A stretch of 64,000 nt of DNA from Deefgea chitinilytica (GTDB taxonomy: Bacteria; Pseudomonadota; Gammaproteobacteria; Burkholderiales; Chitinibacteraceae). The DNA lies in NCBI RefSeq assembly GCF_016881405.1, contig NZ_WOFE01000003.1:1-64000 (forward strand), written 5' to 3'. The notes under the pieces are model-generated. The model made no database searches, was not told the DNA's origin, and saw only the letters and a program-made list of their open reading frames with translations. The translations under genes were made by a program, and so were the position numbers. Each line of letters begins with the position of its first letter. Positions within the stretch are counted from its first letter, which is position 1. This document shows positions 35,758 through 44,611 of the stretch, one piece after another.

Positions 35758-36984
35758 TTATGCCGCTCTTAATGTCACTACGTTATTCGGTTTACTGGCT
35801 TTGCCGTTTAGAAAATCAGCCCACGCTTGCATCATCACTGCTCGGTGTTCGAGTAGGTCGTCGCGGTGGTAGGCGGCCTCTGATTTGTTTTCGATTTCGT
35901 GCGCTAATGCGCGCTCAGCCCAATCACGCGGGTATTGATTCACGCTTGCCCAATCACGGAAAGATGATCTAAAACCATGCGCAGTGGCTGTCCGTTCGCC
36001 TGTGTTGCTGTGGGCGTTTTTCTTGCGTAGAAACATCGTCAAGACGCTATCGGATAGGGGTTTTTCGGCTCTAGGGCTTGGAAACACCAAAGTCGGGTGC
36101 TGGCCTTGTTGTGCTCTCAATATCTCCATTGCCGTATCAGATAAGGGTATGCGGTGAGCTACGCCCATTTTCATACGTTCGGCGGGTATCGTCCAAATTG
36201 CGCTGTCTAAATCTATTTCAGCCCAAGCCGCGCCGCGTACTTCCCCCGACCTTGAAGCAGTCAACATTAAAAACATCAAAGCATTGGCGCTCACACTTTG
36301 GCGGGTGGATAGATTGCCAGCAACAAAGGCGGGCACGTCACGCCACGGCATAGCGGGGAAGTGCTCCACCCTTGCTGCCTCGCCTTGCTTGGGTAATAGG
36401 TAGCCAACTACATCAACGGGATTAGCAGCAATAAAGCCATGCGCCCAAGCCCACCCCATCACCGCACTCATGCGCTGTTTAACTCGGCTGGCTGTCTCTG
36501 CTTTCTTTAGCCAGAATGGGCGCAATACATCGGCAATATGCTTTGGCGTGATTTCGGTAACAGGCATTGCGCCGATATGCTTAAACACATAAATGTGCAT
36601 GCTGTTTATCCAATCATTTATATGCTTTGGATTGCTCCAGCTCGGCGCTAAGTCTTTATGCAGTATTTCGGCGGCCTGTTGGAATGTCGGCGTTGCTGGT
36701 GCTGCTTTCTCGCGTGCTCTCGCATCAAGCGGGTCGATACCCTCAGCAACGAGCTTGCGCATGGCCTCGGCTTTTTCTTTGGCGCTAGCTATGCCTACTT
36801 CGGGATAGATACCCAAACCCGCGTCACGGCGCTTTCCTGTAATGGGTGAAACAAAGCGCAATTCCCATTTTCCACGGCCTTTAATCTTAGTTGGAATGAG
36901 CCGCAAACCGACTACGCCACCATGCGGTAGCGGCTTATCTTCTGGTTTTATCGCTTTTGCTTTGGTATCAGTGAGAATCGACAT
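35758..36984 (-). CDS. int: Tyrosine-type integrase (P4 family)
   Basis: 408 residues from ATG 36984 (MSILTDTKAKAIKPEDKP); a longer frame to 37032 lacks the typical integrase N-terminus. The DUF4102-type arm-binding domain covers about 1-90, the SAM-like core about 100-180, and the catalytic domain follows with Arg in TASRSGEVRG, H-x-x-R in AHGFRSSFRDW, and His/Tyr in the C-terminal AHEIENKSEAAYHR. It should recombine the element with the tRNA-Tyr 3' end. It lies 170 bp from the right attachment site, as is usual. Confidence 0.95.
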   Translation of the reverse strand: MSILTDTKAKAIKPEDKPLPHGGVVGLRLIPTKIKGRGKWELRFVSPITGKRRDAGLGIYPEVGIASAKEKAEAMRKLVAEGIDPLDARAREKAAPATPTFQQAAEILHKDLAPSWSNPKHINDWINSMHIYVFKHIGAMPVTEITPKHIADVLRPFWLKKAETASRVKQRMSAVMGWAWAHGFIAANPVDVVGYLLPKQGEAARVEHFPAMPWRDVPAFVAGNLSTRQSVSANALMFLMLTASRSGEVRGAAWAEIDLDSAIWTIPAERMKMGVAHRIPLSDTAMEILRAQQGQHPTLVFPSPRAEKPLSDSVLTMFLRKKNAHSNTGERTATAHGFRSSFRDWASVNQYPRDWAERALAHEIENKSEAAYHRDDLLEHRAVMMQAWADFLNGKASKPNNVVTLRAA

Positions 36985-37153
36985 TTTTCTAGTTCCCTTC
37001 GCTTTACCTTCTAGCCCCACATCTAGCCCCACACGAGAGAAGGGCTTTAACGGGAATTATTGGGAACATAATAGCATAGAATATGCCTGAAATCCTTGTT
37101 TTTGCTTGTATTTTGGGAATGGTTGGGAAATGCTGAAACAACAAATTTGCAGT

Positions 37154-37169
37154 TTCTCCCTCCACCAGC
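37154..37169. other. Attachment site (integrase side) of the element
   Basis: TTCTCCCTCCACCAGC, an exact copy of 27195-27210. The next ~35 bp, including a terminator, are also similar to those after the tRNA. Confidence 0.9.
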
Positions 37170-37179
37170 CAAATACTAC

Positions 37180-37206
37180 AAAGCCCTGATTAGTCAGGGC
37201 TTTTTT
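37180..37206 (+). terminator. Second copy of tRNA-Tyr terminator
   Basis: AAAGCCCTGATTAGTCAGGGC followed by TTTTTT. It probably is the original chromosomal terminator displaced by insertion of the element, or the reverse. Confidence 0.85.
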
Positions 37207-37274
37207 GTTTTTGCTCTCCCGTCGATTGAAAAAAGCCCTTACAATCGCGTCTCTATCTGTTTGAGTAGGTCATC

Positions 37275-37991
37275 ATGAAAAAATTATCACTCGATAAAAT
37301 TCTGCAAAGCCAAGGCTTTGGTTCTCGCAAAGGTTGCCGCGATTTAATCGAGGACGGAGAAGTATCGATTGATGGCGTCGTGATTACCAAGTGGAAAACC
37401 GAATTTGATCCGCAAGGCTTGGTATTTCAAATTTTTGATGAAACATGGGAATACCGCGAAAAAGTCTATTTGGTGTTAAATAAACCGAGTGGCTACGAGT
37501 GCTCGCGTAAACCGACGCACCATCCCGCCGTGTTGACTTTATTTCCGCAAAATATGGAATGGCGTGATGTACAGCCGGTTGGTCGACTTGATCATGACAC
37601 CACCGGTTTATTGTTGCTGTCCGATGATGGTGCATTTATTCATGCGCAAAGCTCGCCGAAACGCCACCAGCCCAAAAATTACATCGCCACGACGGCTGAG
37701 CCAGTCACCGATAAATTAGTCGCTGACCTATTAGCTGGCGTGCAATTGATCGACGAGCCTGCGCCAATCGCTGCGCTCGTGGCTAATAAAGTGGCTGAAA
37801 ATCAAATCGAAATCGTGTTAGAACAAGGTAAATATCACCAAGTAAAACGTATGCTCGCCGCCGCAGGTAATCATTGTAGCGCTTTAACACGCGTGCAAAT
37901 TGGTGGCTTAAAGCTGGCTGATTTGGGCTTGGCTGAAGGCGAGTGGCGTTATCTAAGTGCTGCTGAATTGCAATTGCTTCAGTGGGATTAA
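37275..37991 (+). CDS. rsuA: 16S rRNA pseudouridine(516) synthase RsuA
   Basis: 238 residues. The N-terminal S4 RNA-binding domain (about 1-60, LDKILQSQGFGSRKGCRDLI) is followed by the RsuA/RluB-type synthase fold. The catalytic Asp is D106 in GRLDHDTTGLLLL, and KYHQVKRMLAAAGNH is the typical C-terminal motif. It isomerises U516 of 16S rRNA; RsuA rather than RluB/E/F is chosen from length and from the S4 plus YLVLNKPSGYECSR pattern. Confidence 0.9.
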   Translation: MKKLSLDKILQSQGFGSRKGCRDLIEDGEVSIDGVVITKWKTEFDPQGLVFQIFDETWEYREKVYLVLNKPSGYECSRKPTHHPAVLTLFPQNMEWRDVQPVGRLDHDTTGLLLLSDDGAFIHAQSSPKRHQPKNYIATTAEPVTDKLVADLLAGVQLIDEPAPIAALVANKVAENQIEIVLEQGKYHQVKRMLAAAGNHCSALTRVQIGGLKLADLGLAEGEWRYLSAAELQLLQWD

Positions 37992-38019
37992 GAAGGCTAT
38001 GTATTGACGGTATCTTCCG

Positions 38020-39231
38020 CTAGGCAATCTCTGGATTGGGTTCGCCAGAGATACCCCTTGATTGATTGTTTTGTAATTGTGAAACCAGCGTGCTGAGATT
38101 GTCTTGGTTCATGGCCGTTTTATTGGCTGCCGTGGTTTTTCGCTTTTGAATTGCGCTGTGTAGGCTCTGTAGTAATTCATAAACTGAATCGCCATCAATT
38201 CCTGCACGCACCATATTTACCGCGCTGCTTGGGTGAAAGCTGCTGTCGCTATGATCGATTTGCAAAGCATTTATCGACAATTCAATTTCCAGCATCATCG
38301 TACGCATTTGCTGCATGGGTAGATTGCTGCACAATAAAATAAAGTCATTACCGGTAAAGCGCCCGATGGATACCGTTGCATCGCCTGCGATGTCTTTGAG
38401 CACACGCGCGGATTTGCGTAAGGCCATATCGCCAGCGGCAAAGCCATAGCGTTGGTTGATTTCTTGAAACTGCTTCAGATTGACACAAATCATCGCGAAA
38501 GATTGCTGATGTTTTTGCGCTCGGCGTAGCTCTTTAATCGCACATTCTTCGATGCCACGTCGATTTAACAGACCAGTGAGCGCATCATAGCGCGCCAATT
38601 TAACCAGTCGTGTATGTAGGCGATGCGATAAGGCATTGTGATAGGCGTAGGGTAAAACTAACTGGCTCAAGAGCAAGGTAATTAGCAAGGTTGCTTGGAA
38701 ATTGTCAGCAGGAACTAGGCCAATCCCGAGCGCCAAATTCGTCAGCGCAAAAATAAGTAAACTCGTGACTAATAAGCTTCGCGGCACCGCCCATTGTTCG
38801 TCATTGTGTGCCAGACGTGCTTCATAGGCGATGACTAGCCAGAGTGGCACTGCGGTGAGGCAAATCAGCTGGAGTGCCGTTTGATGTGTGATGACGCCGG
38901 AACATTGCAAAATAAAAATCAGGACACTGATCGCCAAGGCGCTGGCCCACCAGCCCAATAGCGCCGGGCGTGCAAAAAACCGCCGAGTACCTGCCAGCAA
39001 TACCAATAGGCCGCTAATCCAGATGCTACCCGCTGCTGCGCTGAAATTGCTGTTGAGCAATACGGCGAATGCGATGCTGCCCGCCGCTAGTAACCCACCG
39101 CCACAAGCGATGGTGCCTAAGCCACGTTCTGAATGATGAGATCGAGTCAGTAAAAGATACTGCGCTACAGCGAGCACGCCGCTGATGCCCGTTGCCCATA
39201 GCAAAGAGGTCAATGAAATTGCAATTTCCAT
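38020..39231 (-). CDS. Membrane protein with degenerate GGDEF domain
   Basis: 403 residues from ATG 39231 (ATG 39246 is also possible). About six to seven membrane helices fill residues 1-210. Then comes a GGDEF-type domain (YDALTGLLNRRGIEE is intact), but the active-site loop reads R-F-T-G-N-D-F instead of R-Y-G-G-D-E-F. No RxxD inhibitory site lies before it. Diguanylate cyclase activity is unlikely; GTP or c-di-GMP sensing, or no role in c-di-GMP, is more plausible. Confidence 0.85.
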   Translation of the reverse strand: MEIAISLTSLLWATGISGVLAVAQYLLLTRSHHSERGLGTIACGGGLLAAGSIAFAVLLNSNFSAAAGSIWISGLLVLLAGTRRFFARPALLGWWASALAISVLIFILQCSGVITHQTALQLICLTAVPLWLVIAYEARLAHNDEQWAVPRSLLVTSLLIFALTNLALGIGLVPADNFQATLLITLLLSQLVLPYAYHNALSHRLHTRLVKLARYDALTGLLNRRGIEECAIKELRRAQKHQQSFAMICVNLKQFQEINQRYGFAAGDMALRKSARVLKDIAGDATVSIGRFTGNDFILLCSNLPMQQMRTMMLEIELSINALQIDHSDSSFHPSSAVNMVRAGIDGDSVYELLQSLHSAIQKRKTTAANKTAMNQDNLSTLVSQLQNNQSRGISGEPNPEIA

Positions 39232-39348
39232 GGCGGCAAAGTACATGAAAACCCTAGTGTCGTGGGGTATGAGTAGATGGATGGTGGATGTTTGCAGACA
39301 GAATGCAACGAATGGTTATAATTCTGCTATTCACTTGGGAGAAATACA

Positions 39349-40290
39349 ATGTCAGCACTGATTTGCGGCTCGATGGCTTACGACACGATTATGGTCTTTC
39401 CTGACCAATTCAAAAAACACATTTTGCCAGAACAAATTCATATTTTGTCTGTGTCTTTTTTAGTGCCTGAAATGCGCCGCGAATTGGGTGGCTGTGCGGG
39501 AAATATTGCTTACACCTTAAAAATGTTAGGTTCAGAGCCATTGATCATGGCAACAGTGGGGCAAGACTTTGGTATCTATGCGACATGGTTAGATCAGCTG
39601 TCGATTTCACGTGCCTACATCACAGAGCAAGAAGGCTTTACTGGTCAATGTTTTATTACAACTGACTTGGATGATAATCAAATTACGGCGTTTCATCCTG
39701 GGGCGATGGGGGTATCGCACCTGAATCAAGTGAGTGATGTAAAAGAAAAACTGTCTATTGCCATTGTTTCGCCTGATGGCAAACTAGGTATGCAAGAGCA
39801 TAGCCGTCAACTTGCAGCTGCCAAAGTGCCATTTATTTTCGATCCGGGCCAAGGCATGCCGATGTTCAGTGGCGAAGAACTGCTTGAGCTGATTGAATTG
39901 GCTGATTATGTTACTTTGAATGACTACGAGGCGGAAATGCTCGGTCAGCGTACTGGATTGTCGATTGCTGAAATTGCAGCCAAGGTTAAAGCCTTGATTG
40001 TGACTTTAGGTGCGGAAGGTGCGCAAATTTACGCCGATGGCGTGCGTCACGACATTCCTGCGGTGCCGGCGGTTGCTGTGCTTGATCCAACCGGCTGTGG
40101 TGATGCTTTCCGTGCTGGTTTATTGCACGGTTTAATGAAGGGCTGGGATTGGCCAACGACAGGTCGCTTAGCGAGTTTGCTCGGTAGCATCAAGATTGCT
40201 CAGCGTGGTGGGCAAAATCATAAATTTACTCAGGCTGAATTGGCGGAACAATATTTAGCCGCGTTTGGTAGCGCCTTGCCGCAATCTTGA
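39349..40290 (+). CDS. PfkB-family carbohydrate/nucleoside kinase (adenosine kinase-like)
   Basis: 313 residues. The ribokinase fold shows the N-terminal substrate motif GGCAGNIAYTL and the C-terminal anion-hole/catalytic motif D-P-T-G-C-G-D-A-F-R-A-G, in which the second Asp is the base. The overall pattern (MSALICGSMAYDTIM, LNDYEAEML) is close to bacterial adenosine kinase-like proteins. The substrate is not certain. GGGAGA precedes the start; a strong bidirectional terminator follows. Confidence 0.9.
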   Translation: MSALICGSMAYDTIMVFPDQFKKHILPEQIHILSVSFLVPEMRRELGGCAGNIAYTLKMLGSEPLIMATVGQDFGIYATWLDQLSISRAYITEQEGFTGQCFITTDLDDNQITAFHPGAMGVSHLNQVSDVKEKLSIAIVSPDGKLGMQEHSRQLAAAKVPFIFDPGQGMPMFSGEELLELIELADYVTLNDYEAEMLGQRTGLSIAEIAAKVKALIVTLGAEGAQIYADGVRHDIPAVPAVAVLDPTGCGDAFRAGLLHGLMKGWDWPTTGRLASLLGSIKIAQRGGQNHKFTQAELAEQYLAAFGSALPQS

Positions 40291-40302
40291 TGGCGGAGCG
40301 GC

Positions 40303-40337
40303 AAAAAAAAAGCGACTCATTTGAGTCGCTTTTTTAT
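40303..40337. terminator. Bidirectional terminator
   Basis: AAAAAGCGACTCA/TTGAGTCGCTTTTT hairpin with A and T runs between the convergent PfkB and CNP1-like genes. Confidence 0.95.
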
Positions 40338-40921
40338 TATTTATTGCGGCAGGCAGGGCAATCGCCAGACTGTTTATCGACTTTAAAATCTTTACGAATG
40401 GTTTCGATGGGCCACGGCTCGTCCATTTTGCAAAACGAATCGGCCAAGCTACCTTGCCAAGCGTTATGTTGATTTTTCTGTATCAATCGCCAGTTGACTT
40501 TGCTGTTTTTGCTCCATTCTTTTTGTGGGGTACCCCAGCCATAAGTCCGGTATTGATTGGTTTTGCAGTCGATACCCTCAAAAATAATATTTTGCAATCC
40601 ACCCGATTTGGGGCTGATAGCTACGACATAACGCACGATTTGGTCTTTGCCCAAGCTTAAGCTATCGAGCGCAATCCGGTAGGTGTTGGATTTAATTTCT
40701 TGGTAAAACTGTATCGGAGCCCATTCTTGCAGCGAACTGAGATTTGGAAACTGAATCTCTTGCTCTTGCTCTGGCGGTATCGGTAGCGCTGCGTTGACGC
40801 GACTAAAGATATCTTTGATACCGCCGCCGTCTGATTCCATCCCTTCAGGGGTGTGGGCATCATATTCTGCCGCTTGTGAGAAAGTGGCCAATAAAGCAGT
40901 CAACAGCAGCAGAGAGCGCAT
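40337..40921 (-). CDS. CNP1-like family exported protein
   Basis: 194 residues from ATG 40921 with a signal peptide (MRSLLLLTALLATFSQAAE). The segment WAPIQFYQEIKSNTYRIALD, the cysteine pair spanning EGIDCKTNQYRTYGWG to DSFCKM, and the C-terminal GDCPACRNK fit the CNP1-like family, which is common in beta-proteobacteria and has no known function. The longer frame to 41023 runs into the CDF gene and is not used. It lies 55 nt after the metal exporter gene and may belong to its operon. Confidence 0.85.
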   Translation of the reverse strand: MRSLLLLTALLATFSQAAEYDAHTPEGMESDGGGIKDIFSRVNAALPIPPEQEQEIQFPNLSSLQEWAPIQFYQEIKSNTYRIALDSLSLGKDQIVRYVVAISPKSGGLQNIIFEGIDCKTNQYRTYGWGTPQKEWSKNSKVNWRLIQKNQHNAWQGSLADSFCKMDEPWPIETIRKDFKVDKQSGDCPACRNK

Positions 40922-40976
40922 TAGAGTTTTCCATCCAGTCAAAGTGGGCACATCGTAACAAGCATTACCAAGTGGC

Positions 40977-41990
40977 TCAATGCTCGATTCGGTGAATAGG
41001 TACGATTTTACCATCTCGCTCACTCAGCCATGCGGGTTGTAATGTTACATGATCAATCCCGTATTCGTTTTCTAGCATTTGGTTTAACTGCAAAATCAGG
41101 CTGGGCCAGCCGAGCGGCTCGTTAATAATTAAGTGTGCTGATAAGGCTTTGCGCTTGCTGCCAATGCTCCACACATGTAAATCATGCACTTCAACGATGC
41201 CGGGGACGGCTGCTAGCCGTGCGCCAACTTGGTTGAGATCAATCCCTTCAGGTACGCCTTCCATCAGTAAATGGGTCGATTGGCGTAGTAGATTCCATGT
41301 GGAACGCAAAATCAGCAGTGAGACGGCGATCGACAAAATGGGATCAATTGGCATCCAGCCGGTGAAATAAATCACGGCACCTGCGGCAATTGCGGCAACC
41401 GAGCCCAACAAATCACCCAGCACATGAATCAGCGCCGCGCGGCTATTGAGGTTGTCGTGATCGTGCGAGAGCTGCCAAGCGGAAAACACATTGACCAATA
41501 GACCAATGACGGCAATTACCATCACGCCTATACCATTGACTGGTTCGGGATGTAATAAGCGTTGCACAGCCTCGACAATAATCCACACCACCAAGGCGAT
41601 CATCGTCAGACTGTTGACCAGCGCACCAATCAGTTCCGCTCTCGCGTAACCATAGGATTTACCCGCATTGGCGGGGCGTTGCCCGATGACGTTGGCAATC
41701 AGTGCCAGTAATAATGCCGCACTGTCGGTCATCATATGACCAGCATCGGAAATCAAGGCCAGTGAGCCTGACCAAAACCCGCCGATCAGTTCAATAAAAG
41801 CAAAACCAAAGGTGACGACCAGTGCAAAAACGAGGCGTTTTTGCGAGGTGGGTACGCCATGGTCATGGTGATGATGGCTGTGATCGTTGTGATGGTCGTG
41901 TTTGGCATTATGACCATCCGGGCGGTCGTGTGGATGTGGGTGTTGTTCCCCTTCGGGGTGATGGTGATGGGTATGGGGTGCATAACTCAT
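40977..41990 (-). CDS. CDF-family metal cation exporter with His-rich N-terminus
   Basis: 337 residues. The first 46 residues hold about 20 histidines plus Asp, a metal-binding tail. Six membrane helices follow, with the CDF metal sites SDAGHMMTDS (helix 2) and HVLGDLLGS (helix 5), then a cytosolic domain with VHDLHVWSIGS. It resembles ZitB/CzcD zinc exporters. It overlaps the sensor kinase gene by 4 nt, so the two-component system and the exporter form one operon and may share a metal signal. Confidence 0.93.
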   Translation of the reverse strand: MSYAPHTHHHHPEGEQHPHPHDRPDGHNAKHDHHNDHSHHHHDHGVPTSQKRLVFALVVTFGFAFIELIGGFWSGSLALISDAGHMMTDSAALLLALIANVIGQRPANAGKSYGYARAELIGALVNSLTMIALVVWIIVEAVQRLLHPEPVNGIGVMVIAVIGLLVNVFSAWQLSHDHDNLNSRAALIHVLGDLLGSVAAIAAGAVIYFTGWMPIDPILSIAVSLLILRSTWNLLRQSTHLLMEGVPEGIDLNQVGARLAAVPGIVEVHDLHVWSIGSKRKALSAHLIINEPLGWPSLILQLNQMLENEYGIDHVTLQPAWLSERDGKIVPIHRIEH

Positions 41991-43306
41991 GATGTGATGT
42001 CCGGATTAAAGATTACTTCAACACAAAATCCACCTTCAGGTAGATTGCTCAACTGTAATTGCGCGCCATGAAGATCAGCGATACGACGAACAATAGATAA
42101 GCCTAGGCCGACTCCAGGTTGCGCCTGACCGGGGGGCCGATAAAAGCGTTCACCTAGACGCAGTAAATCAGCCTCACTTACGCCGACACCGTTGTCGCTG
42201 ATGCGTAGTCGTGTGCCGTCGATCTGAATTTGGATGATTGCGGCGTCACCTGCGTAATGGCGGGCATTATCGAGTACATTTCTTAGCAATAAACCTAACA
42301 AAATCGGCTGCCCACGTAGTGGCAGCGCTTGTTGCACAATTAAATGCGCGGCATCGGCGGGCAAGTCTGCTTCGATCAGCGCCGCTTTGGCTAAATCGGG
42401 TAAAGAAATCACTTCAGACTGGGGGCGTTCACCGTGTTCTAAGCGTGATAAAGCCAGCAATTGCGTCACCAGACGCGTCGTTCTATCCACGCCTGCTAAC
42501 GCTTTTCCGAGTGCTTTTTCGCGAATTTCTACCCGCGGGCTACTTTGGGCCAGCTCAATTTGTACGCGTAGTGCAGCCAGCGGCGTGCGTAATTCATGTG
42601 CCGCGTCGGCCGTAAAACGCCGTTCGCGCGCCAAGGTTTCGCTGACTTGGCCAAATAAAGTATTGAGTCGATCACGGAGCGGGGTAATTTCACACGGCAC
42701 AGCCACATCTAATGGATTGAGATTGTTGGGTTCGCGTTGTGCAAGTTCGGCTGCAACCGATTTGAGTGGTTTTAGCCCTTGGCGGATGGCTAAAAACAAC
42801 AAAGGCAGCAATAAGAGCAAGGCCCAGAGTGCCGTTTGGCCTAAACCTTCGCTTAATTCATGCGCGATTTTAAGTTGGTTGCGCACCGGTTCGCCGATAA
42901 TGAGCTGTCGTTCAGCGTCTTGGCGCACCGTAATTTGCCAAGCGTGTCCTTCGTGCTGAATTAAATAAGGATGGCGACTGGCGGCGGCTTGAGCAGGAAA
43001 TGGCGTCGCTAAGCTGCTAATAATGACGCTGCCATCGCGATTAAGCAGGCTAAACCCCAGTACCACATGCTGCTTACGCTGCTTGTAGAGCGACGGTTTC
43101 AAATCATCTTCATCGCCCAAATTTTGCCATAACAGATCGGCATAAGCAGTGAGTTGACGATCAAGCACTTCGGCGGTTTCTTTGCGTGCTTCATGTAATA
43201 AAACCGCACTAAAAGCTATCCAAGCACATAAAGTGGCGAGCAAGACTAATAAGGTGAGGCGGCTGACCAATGAATGATGCAGCCAATGTTGAATACGTTT
43301 AATCAA
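41987..43306 (-). CDS. Sensor histidine kinase (QseC/PmrB-like)
   Basis: 439 residues. TM1 about 13-35, a periplasmic region of ~125 residues, TM2 about 160-180, then the phosphorylation helix with His in F-T-A-D-A-A-H-E-L-R-T-P and the ATP-binding N box (LLRNVLDNARHYAG) and G boxes (ISDNGVGVSE, GVGLGLSIVRRIA). The domain layout fits QseC-like kinases. The 4-nt overlaps on both sides place it between the regulator and the CDF exporter. The signal is unknown but metal is a fair guess. Confidence 0.93.
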   Translation of the reverse strand: MIKRIQHWLHHSLVSRLTLLVLLATLCAWIAFSAVLLHEARKETAEVLDRQLTAYADLLWQNLGDEDDLKPSLYKQRKQHVVLGFSLLNRDGSVIISSLATPFPAQAAASRHPYLIQHEGHAWQITVRQDAERQLIIGEPVRNQLKIAHELSEGLGQTALWALLLLLPLLFLAIRQGLKPLKSVAAELAQREPNNLNPLDVAVPCEITPLRDRLNTLFGQVSETLARERRFTADAAHELRTPLAALRVQIELAQSSPRVEIREKALGKALAGVDRTTRLVTQLLALSRLEHGERPQSEVISLPDLAKAALIEADLPADAAHLIVQQALPLRGQPILLGLLLRNVLDNARHYAGDAAIIQIQIDGTRLRISDNGVGVSEADLLRLGERFYRPPGQAQPGVGLGLSIVRRIADLHGAQLQLSNLPEGGFCVEVIFNPDITS

Positions 43307-43965
43307 TCGGACTCCAAACGCCAGCCTAAATTACGTACATTTCGGATGACTTCACGACCTAGTTTTTTGCGTAAATGCGATAAATGCACGTCGAGCGTAT
43401 TGCTCTCGATGTCGCCTTGCCAGCCATAAAGTTTTTCGTCGAATTGGCCGCGAGACAGATAATGTGGGTAGTTCGCCATCAGCAGATGCAGTAATTTAAA
43501 TTCCATTGCCGTTAAGTCGAGCATCTGGCCGCGCTGGCTGGCGGTTTTGTGGCAGGGGTCGAGCTGAATGTCGTGCCAAGTTAGGCTATTTTCGCTGCGC
43601 CCTTGTGCTCGGCGCAGTAGTGCATGAATGCGGGCAATTAATTCACCCAATGCAAATGGCTTGATTAAATAATCATCAGCCCCTGCGTCTAGTCCTTTGA
43701 TTCGGTCTTCGACTGAATCGCGCGCAGTCAGCAGCAGCACCGGCAGATCGCCCAAATGGCGGCGGATCCAAGCCAATAATTCGAGTCCATTCATCCGTGG
43801 CATCGCAATATCAAGTACTACTAAGTCAAAGCTTTGCTCGGTTTGCAGTGCGCTACGCCCAGCTTCGCCATCGGGCAACCAGTCGACGACAAAGCCAGCA
43901 TCAACCAGCCCGTCTTGGATGCCTTCACCGAGTAATAAATCATCTTCGACTAGCAAAATACGCAT
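43303..43965 (-). CDS. OmpR-family response regulator (QseB/PmrA-like)
   Basis: 220 residues. Receiver domain about 1-115 with the acidic pair in LLVEDDLLLG, the phospho-acceptor Asp in FDLVVLDIAMP, and the conserved Lys in DYLIKPFA. A winged-helix DNA-binding domain follows (about 125-218, ending NVRNLGWRLE). It is the first gene of the regulator-kinase-CDF exporter unit and overlaps the kinase gene by 4 nt. It probably also controls the neighbouring cytochrome b561/PepSY genes, an inference from position. Confidence 0.94.
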   Translation of the reverse strand: MRILLVEDDLLLGEGIQDGLVDAGFVVDWLPDGEAGRSALQTEQSFDLVVLDIAMPRMNGLELLAWIRRHLGDLPVLLLTARDSVEDRIKGLDAGADDYLIKPFALGELIARIHALLRRAQGRSENSLTWHDIQLDPCHKTASQRGQMLDLTAMEFKLLHLLMANYPHYLSRGQFDEKLYGWQGDIESNTLDVHLSHLRKKLGREVIRNVRNLGWRLESD

Positions 43966-44011
43966 CTTCTAAATTCCAAATTGACGATGTATTGCTTTCA
44001 ATGCTTTGTTA

Positions 44012-44530
44012 TTAATCGCCTGTGCGTTTATACCCATGAATCATAGCGGCAGGTAGATTTTCTTTATGACGCCAACTCTCAAACAGCGCCGCCGCGACAT
44101 GTAGGCCAACGCCAGCAAGCAAAGTATAAGCGAGGATTTCGTGTAGCTCCTCGAGCCATTCTTCACCAAAAAACGCATCAGTACCCATCATATAGCCAGT
44201 TGTTCCGATTGCGATGACCATCAGCAATAAAAACAGCATCATCACCGCGCCAGCCGGGTTGTGACCCAGATACCGAGGATGTTCACCGCGCAATTGGGCG
44301 CGCAGGTAATTGAGCACTCGGCTCGGCGTAGGAAACCAGTCGCTAAAGCGTGCGTGTTGACTGCCAATAAACCCCCAAACGATACGGCTTGCCACCAAGG
44401 CTAGCGCGGCATAGCCTTCCCAGCGGTGAATCAGATCGCCGCCTTCGTTGATAAAGTTACCCAACACGGCTAGCGCCAAGCTCCAGTGCAAGAAACGCAC
44501 CACTGGATCCCAAACTTTTACTTGTTTCAT
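44012..44530 (-). CDS. Cytochrome b561-like membrane protein
   Basis: 172 residues from ATG 44530 (MKQVKVWDPVVRFLHWSL) with AAGG 11 nt before it. A longer frame to 44566 would start inside a hairpin and is rejected. Four membrane helices carry likely haem ligands: His in RFLHW, HRWEGY, LHEIL and GLHVAAA. The family passes electrons across the inner membrane, often for a metal reductase or hydrogenase partner. It lies between a PepSY gene and the two-component operon, a frequent association in proteobacteria. Confidence 0.9.
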   Translation of the reverse strand: MKQVKVWDPVVRFLHWSLALAVLGNFINEGGDLIHRWEGYAALALVASRIVWGFIGSQHARFSDWFPTPSRVLNYLRAQLRGEHPRYLGHNPAGAVMMLFLLLMVIAIGTTGYMMGTDAFFGEEWLEELHEILAYTLLAGVGLHVAAALFESWRHKENLPAAMIHGYKRTGD

Positions 44531-44548
44531 ATGTATTTGCCTTAATGG

Positions 44549-44593
44549 GTATAGCTCTATAGCCATTTATCATTATTGGCTATAGAGCTATAC
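44549..44593. repeat. Palindromic element family, copy 4 (45 bp, perfect 17-bp arms)
   Basis: GTATAGCTCTATAGCCA (44549-44565) and TGGCTATAGAGCTATAC (44577-44593) are exact reverse complements around an 11-nt loop. It lies in the gap between the PepSY and cytochrome genes, so it could also modulate read-through or mRNA stability. Confidence 0.9.
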
Positions 44594-44611
44594 GTTAAGA
44601 AATTGTATTGG

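Larger units (their letters stand above)
27195..37169. mobile_element. P4-like integrative element inserted at tRNA-Tyr, about 10 kb
   Basis: Bounded by the 16-bp direct repeat. Every credible gene inside is on the minus strand: tyrosine integrase next to the right end, an unknown protein, AlpA, an HTH protein, a zinc-ribbon/Toprim primase, an SF3-like ATPase, two overlapping small proteins, and two Sel1-repeat proteins near the tRNA end. The integrase, alpA and primase set is that of P4-type satellites and related islands. No capsid, packaging or conjugation gene is seen, so it would depend on other elements to move. Confidence 0.9.

Noticed and set aside
38002-38056. Hairpin ATCTCTGG/CCAGAGAT near 38030-38055 as a sixth copy of the palindrome family
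   Set aside because: Lies largely within the end of the GGDEF gene and lacks the GTAT-N8-AGCC start.
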